A stretch of 64,000 nt of DNA from Castanea sativa (Eukaryota; Streptophyta; Magnoliopsida; Fagales; Fagaceae): assembly GCF_040712315.1 (NCBI RefSeq), contig NC_134018.1:43277335-43341334 (forward strand), read 5' to 3'. Under the pieces are notes generated by a model that was given only the letters and a program-made list of their open reading frames with translations, did not search any database and was not told the origin of the DNA. Shown here one piece after another: positions 12,562 to 24,909 of this stretch. How positions within the stretch are numbered: position 1 is the first letter of the stretch; every line of letters begins with the position of its first letter. Both the position numbers and the translations under genes were made by a program.

Positions 12562-13062
12562 ATTATGAAGGCCCTACTGTTTATTGAATATTTGAAAAAA
12601 CAATATGGGCTAACTTTGCGGAGTAAATATGAAGCAAAATTTTTTTCTATTGATAAAAAGCTATAAAGAAACTTTTACTGATCAAAAAGTTTAATAAGAA
12701 GAGAAACTTATATAATTATATAATTTAAGTTTTGAGTTTCAAAATAAAATTTCACCATGTAATTCATTGGTAATGCAAATACATGATTGAATTTAGGTAC
12801 AACACTTAAAAGATTTGTAGATAAGTTTTGTCAAAAACAACAAAAAAAATACAAATTGTACTTTTTTTTTTTGGGTCGAGGCTTCTTAAGTTCTCGACAA
12901 AAAATGTCTCGCAAGTTGTTCATATATTTTAGCCTGCAGTATCTGTATGAAACAGCTTTGTTTTTACATATTCCAACAGGAAAACAACGAAAGAAATGTC
13001 TTGTAGTTCATATTTCTTAAAAGATCCAACCAATAACCCTTTTCAGGCATGTACGTACGTAG

Positions 13063-13132
<70 letters not shown>

Positions 13133-13635
13133 TTGAGACTTGTTCTCTAAAAATATTTAATGCATCAAATTATCAATTGAGTTATAAGACTCATGATGCT
13201 CTCAATTATAAGTTGTTAATTTAATCTTTGTTGAGAACTTTTTATTTTAACTTCATACTACCCCGTGGACTTATTCTTATCCAAAAAATTGATGAAGACC
13301 AAATGCATGCACCAAACTTTTTTTTTTTTCCTTTTTTTGAGAAACCGGCATGGAAGTCCAAGGCTTTATTTAAAGGGAAATGTTAACAAGCATTGCATGG
13401 TGCTTGTTAAGATTTCTTTTTTTGGGTCTCATTTTAAATTTAAAAAAAAATTTGTCAAAAAGATTATCAAAAAAGATTTAAAAAAATTATCAAAAAGCTG
13501 TCAAAAGTTACTCTAAAATCTGAAAAGCTGACACAATGTATATAATTAACGGGTAGTTTACGGTGCCTGTTAACACAACCCTTATTCAAAAACCAAAATG
13601 TTTACACAACATCAGCAACAATAACCAAGGGTACT
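12562..13635. other. AT-rich intergenic DNA
   Basis: No gene seen. It includes the TA microsatellite at 13064-13127 and A/T homopolymer-rich sequence. Confidence 0.45.
13064..13127. repeat. (TA)n microsatellite
   Basis: About 32 uninterrupted AT dinucleotides, preceded by GTACGTACGT. Confidence 0.95.
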
Positions 13636-13639
13636 TAAA

Positions 13640-14035
13640 TCCCTAGTAATGTTTTCTAGCCAAACTTGAAATATTAAACCAGCTCTAGATTTTTTTTAGC
13701 CAGAGCATCAACTACTTTATTACAGGTTTGATTAACATGACAAAAATAAAAAAGAAAACAAACTGGGAAGTTTGTGGGAGGACATCATCAATGATATGCC
13801 CATACATGGATGCCAATCTCACATACAAATTGGAAAACACGTCGGCACGCGAGGACCTCCACTTGTGCAACAGTTTGAGAGAGCGGAATACGCATGGAGA
13901 GAGCACCAAGAACATCGCCTTTAAAGTCTCGGACAACCCCTCCCATGCATGCACCAAACTTAATGTATACCTTTCAAGGGAAATTTGAGAGAGTAGTGGT
14001 TTGAAAAGCATAAAAGGATAAATTCTTCAAATCTA
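13640..14035 (-). pseudogene. LINE-type RNase H fragment, frameshifted
   Basis: On the minus strand the frames spell parts of an RNase H domain: a degraded LKIDLKNLS start, then GGVVRDFKGDVLGALSMRIP, then VEVLACRRVFQFVCEIGI, then two stops and a shift, and finally HVNQTCNKVVDALAKKNLEL. The order and motifs (RD..G, the Glu of VEVLA, the C-terminal NKV-DALA) match the RVT_3-like domain of plant LINEs. It is a clear pseudogene with stops and at least one frameshift. The overlapping 99-residue frame in the same region is out of phase with this similarity. Confidence 0.7.
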
Positions 14036-16163
14036 TCTTAAGCTTCACAATTGGGCTTGAAAATAAGCATGGGATATTTTCAAACCCATCAATTAATAGC
14101 CTATTGGTGCATGGCTCGACCTATGTGAATTCCCATATTGCCTAGTCGGTACAAACCTTGCCTCGAATAGCCTCAATATTACTCTAACCTGAGTACTAAG
14201 AGCTGCTGAATCATGCACACGACAGCCAGTAAATACTTATTCATTGATATAGTATATTGTGATTGGAGCAACGTTACTTTTATCTAAATACACATCTAAA
14301 TACACCACTGACACCATGTTTATTATGCAACAATCAATATAAATCATGTCATCAATAGTTCCTTTAGGCACAAGGATAGCTCCTTTACGTTTTCTTCTTT
14401 GCAGTGATGACAATAGTTGACAAATTTAAATACGGAGCTGGATGAGTTTGGAGAGACGGTATTTAAAGACACAAGGATCAAATGGATCGAATGTAGACAG
14501 AGCTTAGGTAGAAGGGCCATAATATATTTTAGTTTGTAATATCATTTTTTGTTGTATAAAAGGTAAGAATTGATCACCATTGTTTAATCAAAACCTCGAT
14601 CGGAGTCCTTACCAGTAGATAAATAAAACAAATTTAGGGCCAAAGAGATATTGAGCTAGCCAGGCCAGACACAGCTTTGATTGAACAATATTGGGCCTAA
14701 TAGTGAAGAACAGGATTTACTCATTGGCCTAAATTAGGCACTATGTTTTATGTGTCGGGCTCTAACTAAGCCTGATCCAAATGACAAGGCCTTTGAGTTT
14801 ATGGACACTAAAAATTAGAACCTGACAACTCACTTTTTGTCCCCAAGTCCAGTGAGATATTGAGATAGATCTAGACTAGCCCAAAATAGGAATTTATTGC
14901 TAGAACTTGGCCCATCATTATGTAATCCATGTCTTATTTTACTTTTGCAAGCCCAAGATTAGCCCATTTGGTTTATGGCAGAGCTCATGTTCGACTTTTG
15001 TATTTGTAAATGATGAAGTGAACACTAGTGCCAACCCAACATCGAATTCGATCATAATTAACTTCCTCATAAAAATATCTAGAATGGCAGATGGAAAAAA
15101 CTAAGTGATTTAACAATATTTTGTTTAATTTATATAAATTTTTTGCCTCGAGTTAGTCTCGATGCCTATATCTTTGCCCTCGAGACAATCTCGAGAACAC
15201 CATCAGACTTCATGTCTTAACAAAAGTACTTTGGCCAGGGGCGTAAAGCGTAATAACGTGATGAAGATTCAATGATTATGTGTTAACTGTGACAATCGCA
15301 TAAATTAAAGAAAACTCTAGAGGCCAACAAAATTTTCTAAAATTTAAACATTCTCCGGTAAGGATCATCTACATTTCCAAGCGAAATAGAGAGTGTCATT
15401 TTTGTGTCATGATTTAAAGTGGAATAAGTCTAGGGTCTAGAACTCTTCTTTTTTTTTTTTTTTTAAGAGAGGGTCTAGAACTCATTTAAAATTTAATTGT
15501 GGTTAACTTTTAATTTAGTTAAAGTAAACTAAAGTTATAAATTGTTAAATTAGTTAACATAACTAGACTTTAGTTTTATTTCATTTTAAATTGTGGCCCT
15601 TAAACGGACACTCTGCATTTCACTTGAAAATTGAGAAGATTTAAATCTGTTGTTTTGGTGCATGTAAGAGTAAGAGATTAGAGATTAATTCAGTCTATGT
15701 TGCTTCCAAGTATACAACAAATGCGAAGGAAAAAACTAAAATTGGAGGAAAAGTCAAACATTCAAAGGACAAATTTCTTACACTAGAGTTGTCATACAGC
15801 TATTTCAGGATTCTTGTTGCTTACTCTTCAACCCTTTATAACACTTGTCTTATTCTTCTTCTTTTTTGATAATTTGATAATTACAATAAGCAATAATGAA
15901 GTTAGGATTTAAGCTTAGGCTAAATTTATATGCATGTGTATGCACGTGCATTCAAATATATATATGAAATATAAAAAAATGGTTAATATGTATATCAGAT
16001 GATGTTTTGAAGTAAGACAACCCAAAAAAAAAGAAATGATCATTATTTGTTAAGGTTTTTTTTTTTGGGTAATAATAAGCCATTTAAAAAATATTAATAG
16101 TTGAAATTTCATTGATGATTGAAAATGTTTTTAATAAATTTTTTTTATAGGATGTTTTTAATA
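14036..16163. other. Intergenic DNA, no gene recognised
   Basis: Mixed AT-rich sequence with no frame longer than 65 codons and no motif I recognise. It ends at the GTTAG target site of the Tat element. Confidence 0.45.
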
Positions 16164-16168
16164 GTTAG

Positions 16169-16806
16169 TGTACACACCCAAATTCTGCTTAATGGACTGA
16201 GCTCAGAATTGGGCTCACAATTTATTTATATAGTGGGTTAAGAGTTTCCTACTATGGATAGTCTCTTGCCGGACGTCCCAATAGCACCTCCTGGCTTTTA
16301 TGAACTTTCCTTTTTCTCTCCAAGTTGCTCTCTACTAATACTATTCTCTTCTCTGTTTTCTCTCTCTACTTGCCAACCCCCACCCTTTCCTTCTGTTCTC
16401 CTATTTATAGCCTCAGATGGGTGGAGGGGCTATGATTGCTTCTAGACTTCACTCGTGTGGGTAGGGTTTGGTATCATCGTTTTTTATAAGAAAATGCTAT
16501 GTTGGGAACAATGATAGTGCAGCCTCCAAAAGACCGCTCGACATCGATACTCCCCAAGGCAATACCGGGCTACCAAGAACATCCTGTATTCTCGGCACGT
16601 GCATTACCCGATCTATGCATAACTGGTCGGCATGAGCGCTTTACTGTCGTTCAAGTAGAGAAGGACCTGTTTTGGTATTTGGGTTCATATTGGGCCTGAA
16701 GGAGTGTTCGGATTAAGACCATAGGTTCAATGAATGTGGGGTCAAGTACCGTGCCATAATACTAGGTCCCAAAGTTCGATGGGCCCAGACTCACACCCCC
16801 CATACA
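16169..16806 (-). repeat. 3' LTR of the degenerate Tat element
   Basis: 638 bp, TG...CA in both orientations. On the minus strand a TATA-like GGCTATAAATAGG lies at 16401-16413. From about 16372 onward it aligns with the other LTR at 24191-24638 (shared GCCAACCCCCACC, GACTTCACTCGTGTGGGTAG and GGGCCCAGACTCACACC blocks). The first 200 bp have no partner in the other LTR. Confidence 0.8.
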
Positions 16807-17323
16807 ATAGCCCCCCCTTGGTTCACACCCGGTTACCGGGAGCGAACCAAGGACAATCTAGTTGGCGCTTAGGATTCCTCAGGGACCCCAACCGTCGGCT
16901 ATTACATCAACGAGACAACCATCAATGCTTTATCAAAAGGAGCGCTATGCCAGGCTGTCATATGCATCTGCATCCACAACCTGACAATTCGTGAACCGAG
17001 CCCAGGCATGCCAGGCCGTCATATCTGTCTGCATCCATAAGCTGACGGTTTGTGAATCAAGCCCACACGTGTGGGGGTTACAAAAATAAGTTATAAAGAT
17101 TTTCCTGCCTTCCCTTTCATTAAATGCTCTAGTCTTATAAATAGTTTCCTCTGATCTTTCACACCACTTTTTACATCCTCTTTCCTTCAACTCCCTCTTT
17201 GTCGAGCATAATTTCCCCGTGCATAAAGTTTCCACTCCAGATCATCATTCTCTAGTCTACAGTAAGTTTTCTTTACTCTTTCCTCTTCTTTCAATTTTTT
17301 TTCCTTCACTCTAGAGTTCAGGA

Positions 17324-19553
17324 ATGGGTTATTCTCATCCTCTTGCTTTTGAAGCGGCCTTGGCTAACTTTAGAGCATTCTATGACGTTCCTAGAAATGT
17401 TGATATCGCCTACTGTCATGAGGGCGATATTGTTCTCCAGAGACGTTCTAATCCTAAAGTAGTATTTTTTCCTCTGATGGCTATTTTAGAGGGTGGGGTT
17501 CGGTTTCCCGTAGACCCTCTTATACTTGGTACCCTTAAGTTCTACAGCCTGTGTCTTGACCAACTTCCCCCCAATTTTTACCGAGTTGTAAGTTGTGTCA
17601 GTAGATTGAACCAATTATACGGGTTACAACTAAACCACCACAATATAAATTTTATGTATAGTTTATGTGGTAAAATTAGATCCAATTATTATTTAAATGC
17701 TAGGGATGTACGCGTACGGCTCATTTCATGCCTTCCTAACTCTAACAGAAACTCAGTGGGAGAATTTGTTTGGTTGAGCGGCAATTGGTTTGTCGATGAG
17801 CTCCCATGCCCAATTTCACCACATGATGTTGGTCGATATCGAGTACTTTTTTTTGCTTTAAATCTTACACTTTTCCCATACTTATTTCGCTTACGCATAT
17901 ACTAACTGGTCTTCATGTTACTTTGCTACAGACAGCAAAAGATTTAGACCAGACCTTAGAGTTGTGCTTGGGAAAGACCTCAATTTCGTTCTCAGGTCGG
18001 AGATATTTGTGCACACGGACAAACAGCTTCAAGCATCTCACTTAATACTCAGATTTAACCTAGTGTACTCTACTTGGCAGTCATTCAGCCAGGCTCTGTT
18101 GGTGGACAGCCCTGTACTATCATACATCGATGTATGGCACTCCAATTTGCTCCCCCCTCTCTCACGGTAGGTGAAGCTCGGGACATTGGTCCTCGCATAG
18201 TAAGAGTAGAGTCATTAGCACCACATAGAGATGCTGCCTCAGCAAAAACCGTCTCTTGAAACCGCGCTACCCGTTGAAGAGCCTCAGGCTCAAGTTCAAG
18301 TTGAACAAACCAAGCAGGCAGCCGCCGTGTTAGTTAACCCCTCAAGAGAAGAGGCTGACCAAGGCGAAGAAATGGTAACCAAGCGAGCAATGACCATTGA
18401 TCGGTTTTTGCTTGGCACCCGCCCTGTGGCTTAGCCACAATAGCCTCCAAGCAGGGGTTAGATCCCACCTCCTCCTACTGCTCGCACCAAAAAAAGGTAG
18501 CGTACCATTAATCAACCACCTCAGACCTCAGGTGATGCCCCCTCGAGAACCCCTCCCCGGGCGACCGATGGGATTACAATTTGGGAGCCCACAGGTGATA
18601 CTCGGCCAATTGCCTAGGTCGGGACGAATGTGGCATCTTTCTCTTAGCAAGAGACGGGCTGGTAGACCATCTTTGGGCTTGGCAACGACCCCCTTCCAGT
18701 AACAGCTAGCGTCATAACTTAGGCATAGGGAGAAGGCGAACGGATTTCTCGAAGCTTAGCGCAAGGTCTCCTCCTGCCCGAGGACGTGCATATCTTCTCA
18801 GGTGGGGCTGATGAATTGTTAGCTAACCGGCTATGTTTTCAGGTCATGTAGCTAGCTTACATTATTGACGAATGACTGAAGGAGACCGCAGAGGAAGCTG
18901 AACGAGAGAGAACTTTGAAAGACGTCATTGTCACCACAGCGAAGGACAAGGGCAAGGCTATCGAGACTGCCAAGAAGAAGGCTCGGGCGTCCGAGAAGGC
19001 CTGAGTAATGGCAGAGAAAAGGCTGGCCAAGATGGATGTGAAACTAGGGGAAGCGGAGCTCAAATTGGTTAAGGCGGAGAGTTTAAACTTGGCACAGGTT
19101 GATGAGATCACCGGCCTCAAGGCGGCCCTTGAAGCTTGCGAGGAAAAGTGGTATAACGAAGGCTTCGCAGACGCTGAAAACTCTGTGGAGCCCATTTTTC
19201 ATCAAGCCCGGCATCATAGGTTCGAGAAGGGATGGATGGCTGCCCTGCAAGCTATGGGGGTGCATGAAGATTCTCCACTAAGGAATCCAGAGCAGATTCC
19301 CTACCCGACTCCTCCTCCCCCCATTCAGAGTCAAGCTGGTGCTGCTGACAAAAAGGACACCCCCAGCATGAGGGAGCTGGTGCACGCAATTGATTCTCAT
19401 GTGAAAAGGGTTGACCTCGAAGTCACCAGCAACCTCAATGTTGCCAAGGTGGAACAAGCTCAACAATTTCCTGTCGTTCAGCCAACTGAAGAAGCACTTG
19501 CACAACATGCTGAGGATGCCACTCTATCTCTGTCCGCTGACCCCGCCGCCTAA
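17324..19553 (+). pseudogene. Antisense ORF of the degenerate Tat element (decayed)
   Basis: Lies opposite to pol, between pol and the 3' LTR. Exon 1 (17324-17831) encodes a domain with FPLMAILEGGVRFPVDP, LPPNFYRVVSCVSRLN and VRLISCLPNSN, matching the first exon of the aORFs at 39626 and 62212. A 100-bp GT...AG intron (17832-17931) follows in the same phase as in those copies. Exon 2 begins DSKRFRPDLRV and shares the DLN-VLRSE-FV pattern. It then decays by frameshifts. A last open part (19008-19553) keeps a coiled-coil and an EGFADAENSVEPIF...PLRNPEQIPYP segment homologous to the E1 and E2 third exon. The N-terminal domain resembles the family called 'putative gypsy type transposon' (Transposase_28-like); that assignment is from memory of the pattern. 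Function unknown. Confidence 0.7.
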
Positions 19554-19978
19554 ATTTGAAGAAGTTGTTTGCCTTATTATGCTTCCCATATTATTATTTT
19601 TCCTTTTCACTTTTATTTCCATTTGGTTTTGCCCATGTTCAGTGGGATGTGGTAACAAGATACTGGTTAGGTTTTATTTTGTTTTATTAATTACCTTGAG
19701 ATGGTGACTGGACATTTGTCTTATCCATGTTTACAAATAATCACTACATTGTTGAGTATATAATTATCGAATAGCTAATTCGAAGTTTACCTCAAATCGG
19801 TAATGAAAGATTACTCCTTCGTTTGCCCTTAGAGAGGACAGACTAAGTCTTTACTCATTCGAAGGCCGGGCCCAGATTAAAAAAGGGTGTCTGTACTTAG
19901 AAGTAATAAACCTTAGGTTTGTGCTTCCTCGGTATTTAGAGTTGAACTTAACATTGGCTCTTCTGAGAAATTAATCAT

Positions 19979-20835
19979 AAGGTTCCACCTGCCTAGTGAT
20001 TAGAATCGAACTGAGGACGGGTTTCTGTCCTTCAGAGGATTTGGTGTAAGGTTTTCGCCTGCTCGGTGAATAGAATCGAACCGAGAACAAGTTTCTATCC
20101 TTAGGAAAATTTAGTGTAAGGTTTCCACCTACTTAGTGAATAATATCAAACCGGGAACAGGTTTCTGTCCTTAGGAAAATTTAGCGTAAGTTTTCCACCT
20201 ACTCGGTGAAAGGTTTCCACCTGTTCGGTGAATAGTATCAAACTGGGAACAGGTTTCTATCCTTCGGAGGATTTGGTGTAAGGTTTCCGCTTGCTCAATG
20301 AATAGAATCGAACCAGTAATAGGTTTCTATCCTTCGGAGGATTTGGTGTAAGGTCTCCGCCTGCTCGGTGAATAGAATCGAACCGAGAACAAGTTTCTAT
20401 CCTTAGGAAAATTTAGTGTAAGGTTTCCGCCTACTCGGTGAATAGTATTGAACCGGGAACAGGTTTCTATCCTTAGGAAAATTTAGCGTAAGATTTCTGC
20501 CTGCTCAGTGTATAGTATTGAACTGGGAACAGGTTTCTATCCTTAGGAAAATTTAGCGTAAGGTTTCCACCTGCTCGATGAATAGTATCAAACTGGGAAT
20601 AGGTTTCTGTCCTTAGGAGAATTTAGTGTAAGGTTTCCACATGTTCAGTGAATAGTATAAAACTGAGAACAAGTTTATGTCCTTAGAAAAATTTAGTGTA
20701 AGGTTTCCACATGCTCGGTAAATAGTATCAAATCGGGAACAAGTTTTTGTCCATAGAAAAATTTAGTGTAAGGTTTCCACCTGCTCAGTGAATAGTATCG
20801 AACCAGGAACAGGCTTCTGTCTTTAGAAAGAGAAT
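19979..20835. repeat. Tandem array of a 70-bp repeat (about 12 units)
   Basis: Units run AGGTTTCC(A/G)CCTGCTCGG, TGAATAGTATCGAACCGGGA, ACAGGTTTCTGTCCTTAGGA, AAATTTAGTGTA. Successive starts near 20048, 20118, 20210, 20280, 20350, 20420, 20490, 20560, 20630, 20700 and 20770 give a 70-bp period, with one truncated unit near 20188. Units differ by a few bases. The array sits between pol and the antisense ORF, the hypervariable 3' region from which plant Tat/Ogre elements are known to seed satellites. Confidence 0.9.
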
Positions 20836-20979
20836 AGTTAAAGATTTAGTCTCCTTCGCATTTGTTGACCAGGGTTGATAAGCTAACAATGATGGAACCA
20901 ACAGTATGAATACACCTAAATGGATAAACCCTGCCTTCATATTACTTAATATTATAAACATAATGCTATACACTAAGGG

Positions 20980-23900
20980 TCAATCGTAAAACTTCTTCAA
21001 GTTATGAACATTCCATAACTGGGGAAGTGGTTTTTCGTCCAAGTCTTCGAGATAGTATCCCCCCGCGCCAACAATGGCGGTAATTCTATAAGGCCCTTCC
21101 CAGGTCGGGGCTAACTTTCCTACATTGATGTTGCAAGTGTTCCCTACGACTTTCTGTAGCACCAAATCTTCGGCGCTGAACTCTCTCCTCTTCACCTTTT
21201 TATTGTACCTTCGGGCAAGTTTTTGCTAGTATTTTGCGAGTCGTACGGTTGCCTATTCGCGATATTCCTTTAATACATCCAGTCAAAGGGCCAAAGGCTA
21301 CTGATAGGGTTTAAATCTCCGGCCGGCTAGTGGATTAATAGGGCGTGCTTTTACCAGTATCTAGTGGCTACCCGACGTATCCTATCTGCTTCCTTTTCAT
21401 TAGCTGGCACTCGATCATCGGCCAAGAAGTCAATGATTGGATCCATCTAGCACGGTTCGGATACTGTCACCACTGAAACGTCCACCTTTGCGTTAATACT
21501 TGGCTCTGGTACCAGCTCTACTTTGATCAATTGGGGTACCTCTTCAGTTAATGATGATGCCAAAGTGGCCAGAGAATTGGCATGCCTATTTTGTCCCCTG
21601 GCCACTTGAACCACTCTTGCTTTCAAAAACTGGCTCATAATTTGCTTCACCAACCATAAGTACTCCATCATCTGAGAATCCTTAGCTTTAAAACTACCTT
21701 GCACTTGATTGACCACCAACTGAGAATCCGAGTAAACTTCCACATCTCGGGTCCCGAGATCCATAACGACTCTCAATCCAGCAAATAGGACTTCATATTT
21801 AGCTTCGTTGTTGGAAGCCCTAAAACCCAATCTAAAAGAATGCTCCAACTTTATCCCCTCCGGGGAGATGATGACAATCCCGACCTTAGCCCCCAGTGCA
21901 TTGGATGCACCATCCACAAATACCCTCCACAATTGGGCCTTCATATGACAAACTATCCCTATCTCCTTCCTCGGGGAGAACTCCGCAACAAAATCAACAA
22001 GGACTTGACCCTTCACTGAACTTCTCGGTCTATATTTGATGTCAAAAGAGCCCAGCCAAGTCCCTCATTTGGCGATTCGGCCCGTGAAATCAAATCTCTT
22101 CAACAATGACTGCAAGGGATACTCGGTTAATATATAGATGGTATGAGCCTGGAAATAATAGGGCAATTTCCTTGTGGCATGCACCATTGCTAACACCAAT
22201 TTCTCCAGGGGCAAATACCTCGTCTCGACATCGACTAAAGTTTTGCTGACATAGTATACTGGCTACTATACACCCCAATCCCTTAGTAACACGGCACTTA
22301 CAGCATGTTCAAACACCGAAAGATACATAAAAAAATCTTCGCTGGGCTCTGGAGCTAATAATATAGGTGCTCGTACTAAATATTCCTTTCAATCCTAAAA
22401 AGCCCTTTCGCACTCCTCGTTCCATTGGAACCTCTTCCACTTCTTCAGTAGCTGATAAAATGGATGGCACTGGTCTGCAAATTTGGAAATGAACCGGTTT
22501 AGGGTAGCTAGCATGCCGGTTAATACCTGGACTTCCTTTGGGTTACTCGGTGACTTGATGCATTCTACCGCTTTGATTTGGTTAGGGTTGACCTCGATTC
22601 CTCGGTTTGTGATCATATACCCCAGGAACTTTCTGGCCCCCACTCTAAAGGCACATTTATCAATATTGAGGTGTAACTTATGCCGCTGGAGCACTTCAAA
22701 TACTTCCTTAAGATCGTCAACATGCCTCTTCTTCTGCTTGCTTTTGACCACCATATCGTCGATACACACCTCCATAGGGCACCCAATTTTGTCTCTAAAC
22801 ATCCTCATCATCATGCGTTGATAAGTGGCTCTGGCATTCTTCAACCCAAGAGGCATCACGATATAGTGGTAATTGACCTTAGAGGAAATGAACGCTATTT
22901 TTTCCTAATCCTCGGCGGCCATGGGAATTTGATGATAACCTTGGAAAACATCTAAAAAACTCATCCTCGGGTGCCCGTACATTGCATCTACAAGCTAATC
23001 GATCTTTAAAGGGTCTTTCGGACATGCTCGATTTAAATCAGTAAAATCCACACAAACCCTCCATTTCCCATTCTTCTTCTTCATGACCACGGTATTAGCC
23101 AGCCATTCCGGGAAGAAAACCTCATTTCTTGCCCTGGCTTCTTTGAGCTTCTTTACTTCTTGTTTGACTGCTTCAACGTGTGCCTTAGCTAACCTCCTCG
23201 GCTTCTGCTTCTTAGGGGGAAATAACGGATCTACGTTAAGTTTGTGGACTATAAATTCGAGGTCTACCCTGGACACTTCGTATAGACTCCAAGCAAATAC
23301 ATCAACGTTTTGTATAAGCAACAACAGCGTCTCTAGTCTATCTTCGTCCTTCATATTGGCTCCTATCTGGAAACTCTTATCATCATCCAACAATATCCTT
23401 ATTTTTATCAAGTCCTCGGCACAACTAGCCCCCACTTCCCACTAGGATTCCTATGATTGCTATAAGGGAACCTCCTCGACTAATTCCTCTTATTTGATCT
23501 CCCAGTTAACAGCAGCCACCAAGCACTGCCTGGCCACTTACTGACTTCCCCTTACTACTGAAACACCTTGTTCGGTGCAGAATTTGACCTTCACGTGCAG
23601 GGTAGATAGAACTGCCCCCATTGCATGAATCCACGGCCTTCTAAGGATCGTCGTATACGGAGAAAACAAAGTGACCACTATAAATGTCACCATTACTTCT
23701 TTACCTTCCATATTCACGAGAAGCGAAATCTATCCCTCTAGAATCATCGTCCGACCATTGAACCCCACCAGGGGCGTATCGTACTTGGAGAGGTCTTCAT
23801 TCTTTAGGCTAAGCCCCCTGAATAGGTCAAGGTACATTACTTCAGCACCACTCCCCTGATCTATCAACACCCTCTTCACTATAAAACTATTTATTCAGGC

Positions 23901-24110
23901 TGTCACCAAAGCATTGTCGTGCAGTTGAATCATTCCTTCTAGATCATCGTCACTGAATGCAATGGGCTCCTGGGTGAGCTTCAACTTCTTCCCAGAGGGT
24001 TGCTCGCCTGGGCAACCTTCTTCTGATACCACGGCTAGTATCCCTCTCCTCCCGGACACCAGGGTGCCCCTTGAAGCGGCATGGATGACCTCAGGGGAAT
24101 ATCCTCCCAC
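20980..24110 (-). pseudogene. Decayed pol (protease, RT, RNase H, integrase tail)
   Basis: On the minus strand, in order: gag/protease junction (24110-23895, ending in a LHDNALVTA block like that preceding the E2 protease), protease remnants, RT (23435-22995 with FPEWLANTVVMKKKNGKWRV; 22859-22395 with LKNARATYQRMM and VCIDDMVVKSK), and archaeal-type RNase H (22016-21447 with VFVDGASNALG, NNEAKYE, YSDSQLVVNQV). It ends with an integrase C-terminal piece (21195-20980 with LAPTWEGPYRI and PLPQLWNVHNLKKFYD). The RT active site reads CIDD instead of the usual Y(V/I)DD. The integrase zinc-binding and catalytic core, roughly 1 kb in E1/E2, is absent from the 250 bp between 21195 and 21447. Frames change several times, so it is non-functional. 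Confidence 0.8.
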
Positions 24111-24180
24111 CCCCGTTGGGAGTGATAAAGGTCATCCACGCCGCTTCAAGTACGATACTCCCCTGGTGGGGTTCAATGGT
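24070..24180. other. Inverted duplications at a deletion junction
   Basis: 24128-24150 is the reverse complement of 24070-24092 (CTTGAAGCGGC-TGGATGACCT, one mismatch). 24150-24180 is the reverse complement of about 23755-23787 (GTACGATAC-CCCCTGGTGGGGT). The block lies exactly where gag, PBS and the inner 5' LTR are missing, just before LTR similarity resumes at 24191. This looks like a template-switch or end-joining scar. Confidence 0.7.
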
Positions 24181-24190
24181 GGGGTTCAAT

Positions 24191-24638
24191 GCCAACCCCC
24201 ACCATTTCCTTATGTTCTCCTACTTATAGCCTCTGTCGGGTGGAAGGGTTATGATTGCTTCCAGACTTCACTCGTGTGGGTAGGGTTTGGTATCATCGTT
24301 TTTAATAAGAAGATGCTCTATTGGGAACAGTGATAGTGGCATTAGAACTTGTTCCAATCTCTAAAAGACCACTCGGCAGCGATAATCCCGAAGGCAATAC
24401 CGAGCTGCCAAGAACATAGGATATTCTTGGCAAGTGCATTACTCGATCTACGCACAACTGGTTGTCGTGAGTGTTTTACTGACATTCAAGTAGAGAGAGA
24501 CCTGTTTTGGTATTTGGCTCATATTGGGCCTGAAGGAGTGTTCGGATTAAGACCATAGGTTCAATGAGCGTGGGGTCAAGTACTGTGCCATAATACCAGG
24601 TCCCAGAGTTCGATGGGCCCAGACTCACACCCTGTACA
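24191..24638 (-). repeat. Truncated 5' LTR of the degenerate Tat element
   Basis: Aligns to 16372-16806 of the other LTR. Its inner approximately 200 bp, including the end that would border the PBS, are missing. It ends CCTGTACA and is followed by the GTTAG duplication. Confidence 0.75.
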
Positions 24639-24909
24639 GTTAGATAGACATGAAATACACCTTATATAAATTTATGTTATTACCTAATTATTTCAAAATT
24701 TTATTGTTCATTACGCATTCTTCTATAAAGTAAAATGAATTTGAAGTCCTATTATTTTTTTTAATATCACTTTTGAAAGAAAAAATAATTTTCTTCATTT
24801 TTTTTTCTTTTGTAAGTTTTGAACCTTAAAAAACATCGATAAAGAAGGAAATGTTTTATTTCATTTTTCTTTTTAATGAATTTTGACATCCATCCACGGG
24901 CTTAAATGG

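Larger units (their letters stand above)
16169..24638 (-). mobile_element. Degenerate Ty3/gypsy Tat-type retrotransposon (minus)
   Basis: The ends are TGTACACACCC and CCTGTACA with GTTAG on both sides (16164-16168 and 24639-24643), a perfect 5-bp target duplication. In element order it contains a shortened 5' LTR (24191-24638), the end of gag/protease, RT, archaeal-type RNase H, an integrase C-terminal remnant, a 70-bp tandem repeat array, an antisense ORF on the opposite strand, and the 3' LTR (16169-16806). The PBS, most of gag, the inner part of the 5' LTR and the integrase catalytic core are missing. pol is broken by many stops and shifts. The layout equals that of E1 and E2, but sequence similarity is only at protein level, so it is a different, older family. 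Confidence 0.85.

Noticed and set aside
12320..12562. 80-residue ORF starting MDWTEYF
   Set aside because: Its second half is the MITE at 12438-12557; the first half has no recognisable domain or splice context.
19979..20835. CRISPR-like array
   Set aside because: The 70-bp units are contiguous without unique spacers, vary along their whole length, and lie inside a plant retroelement.
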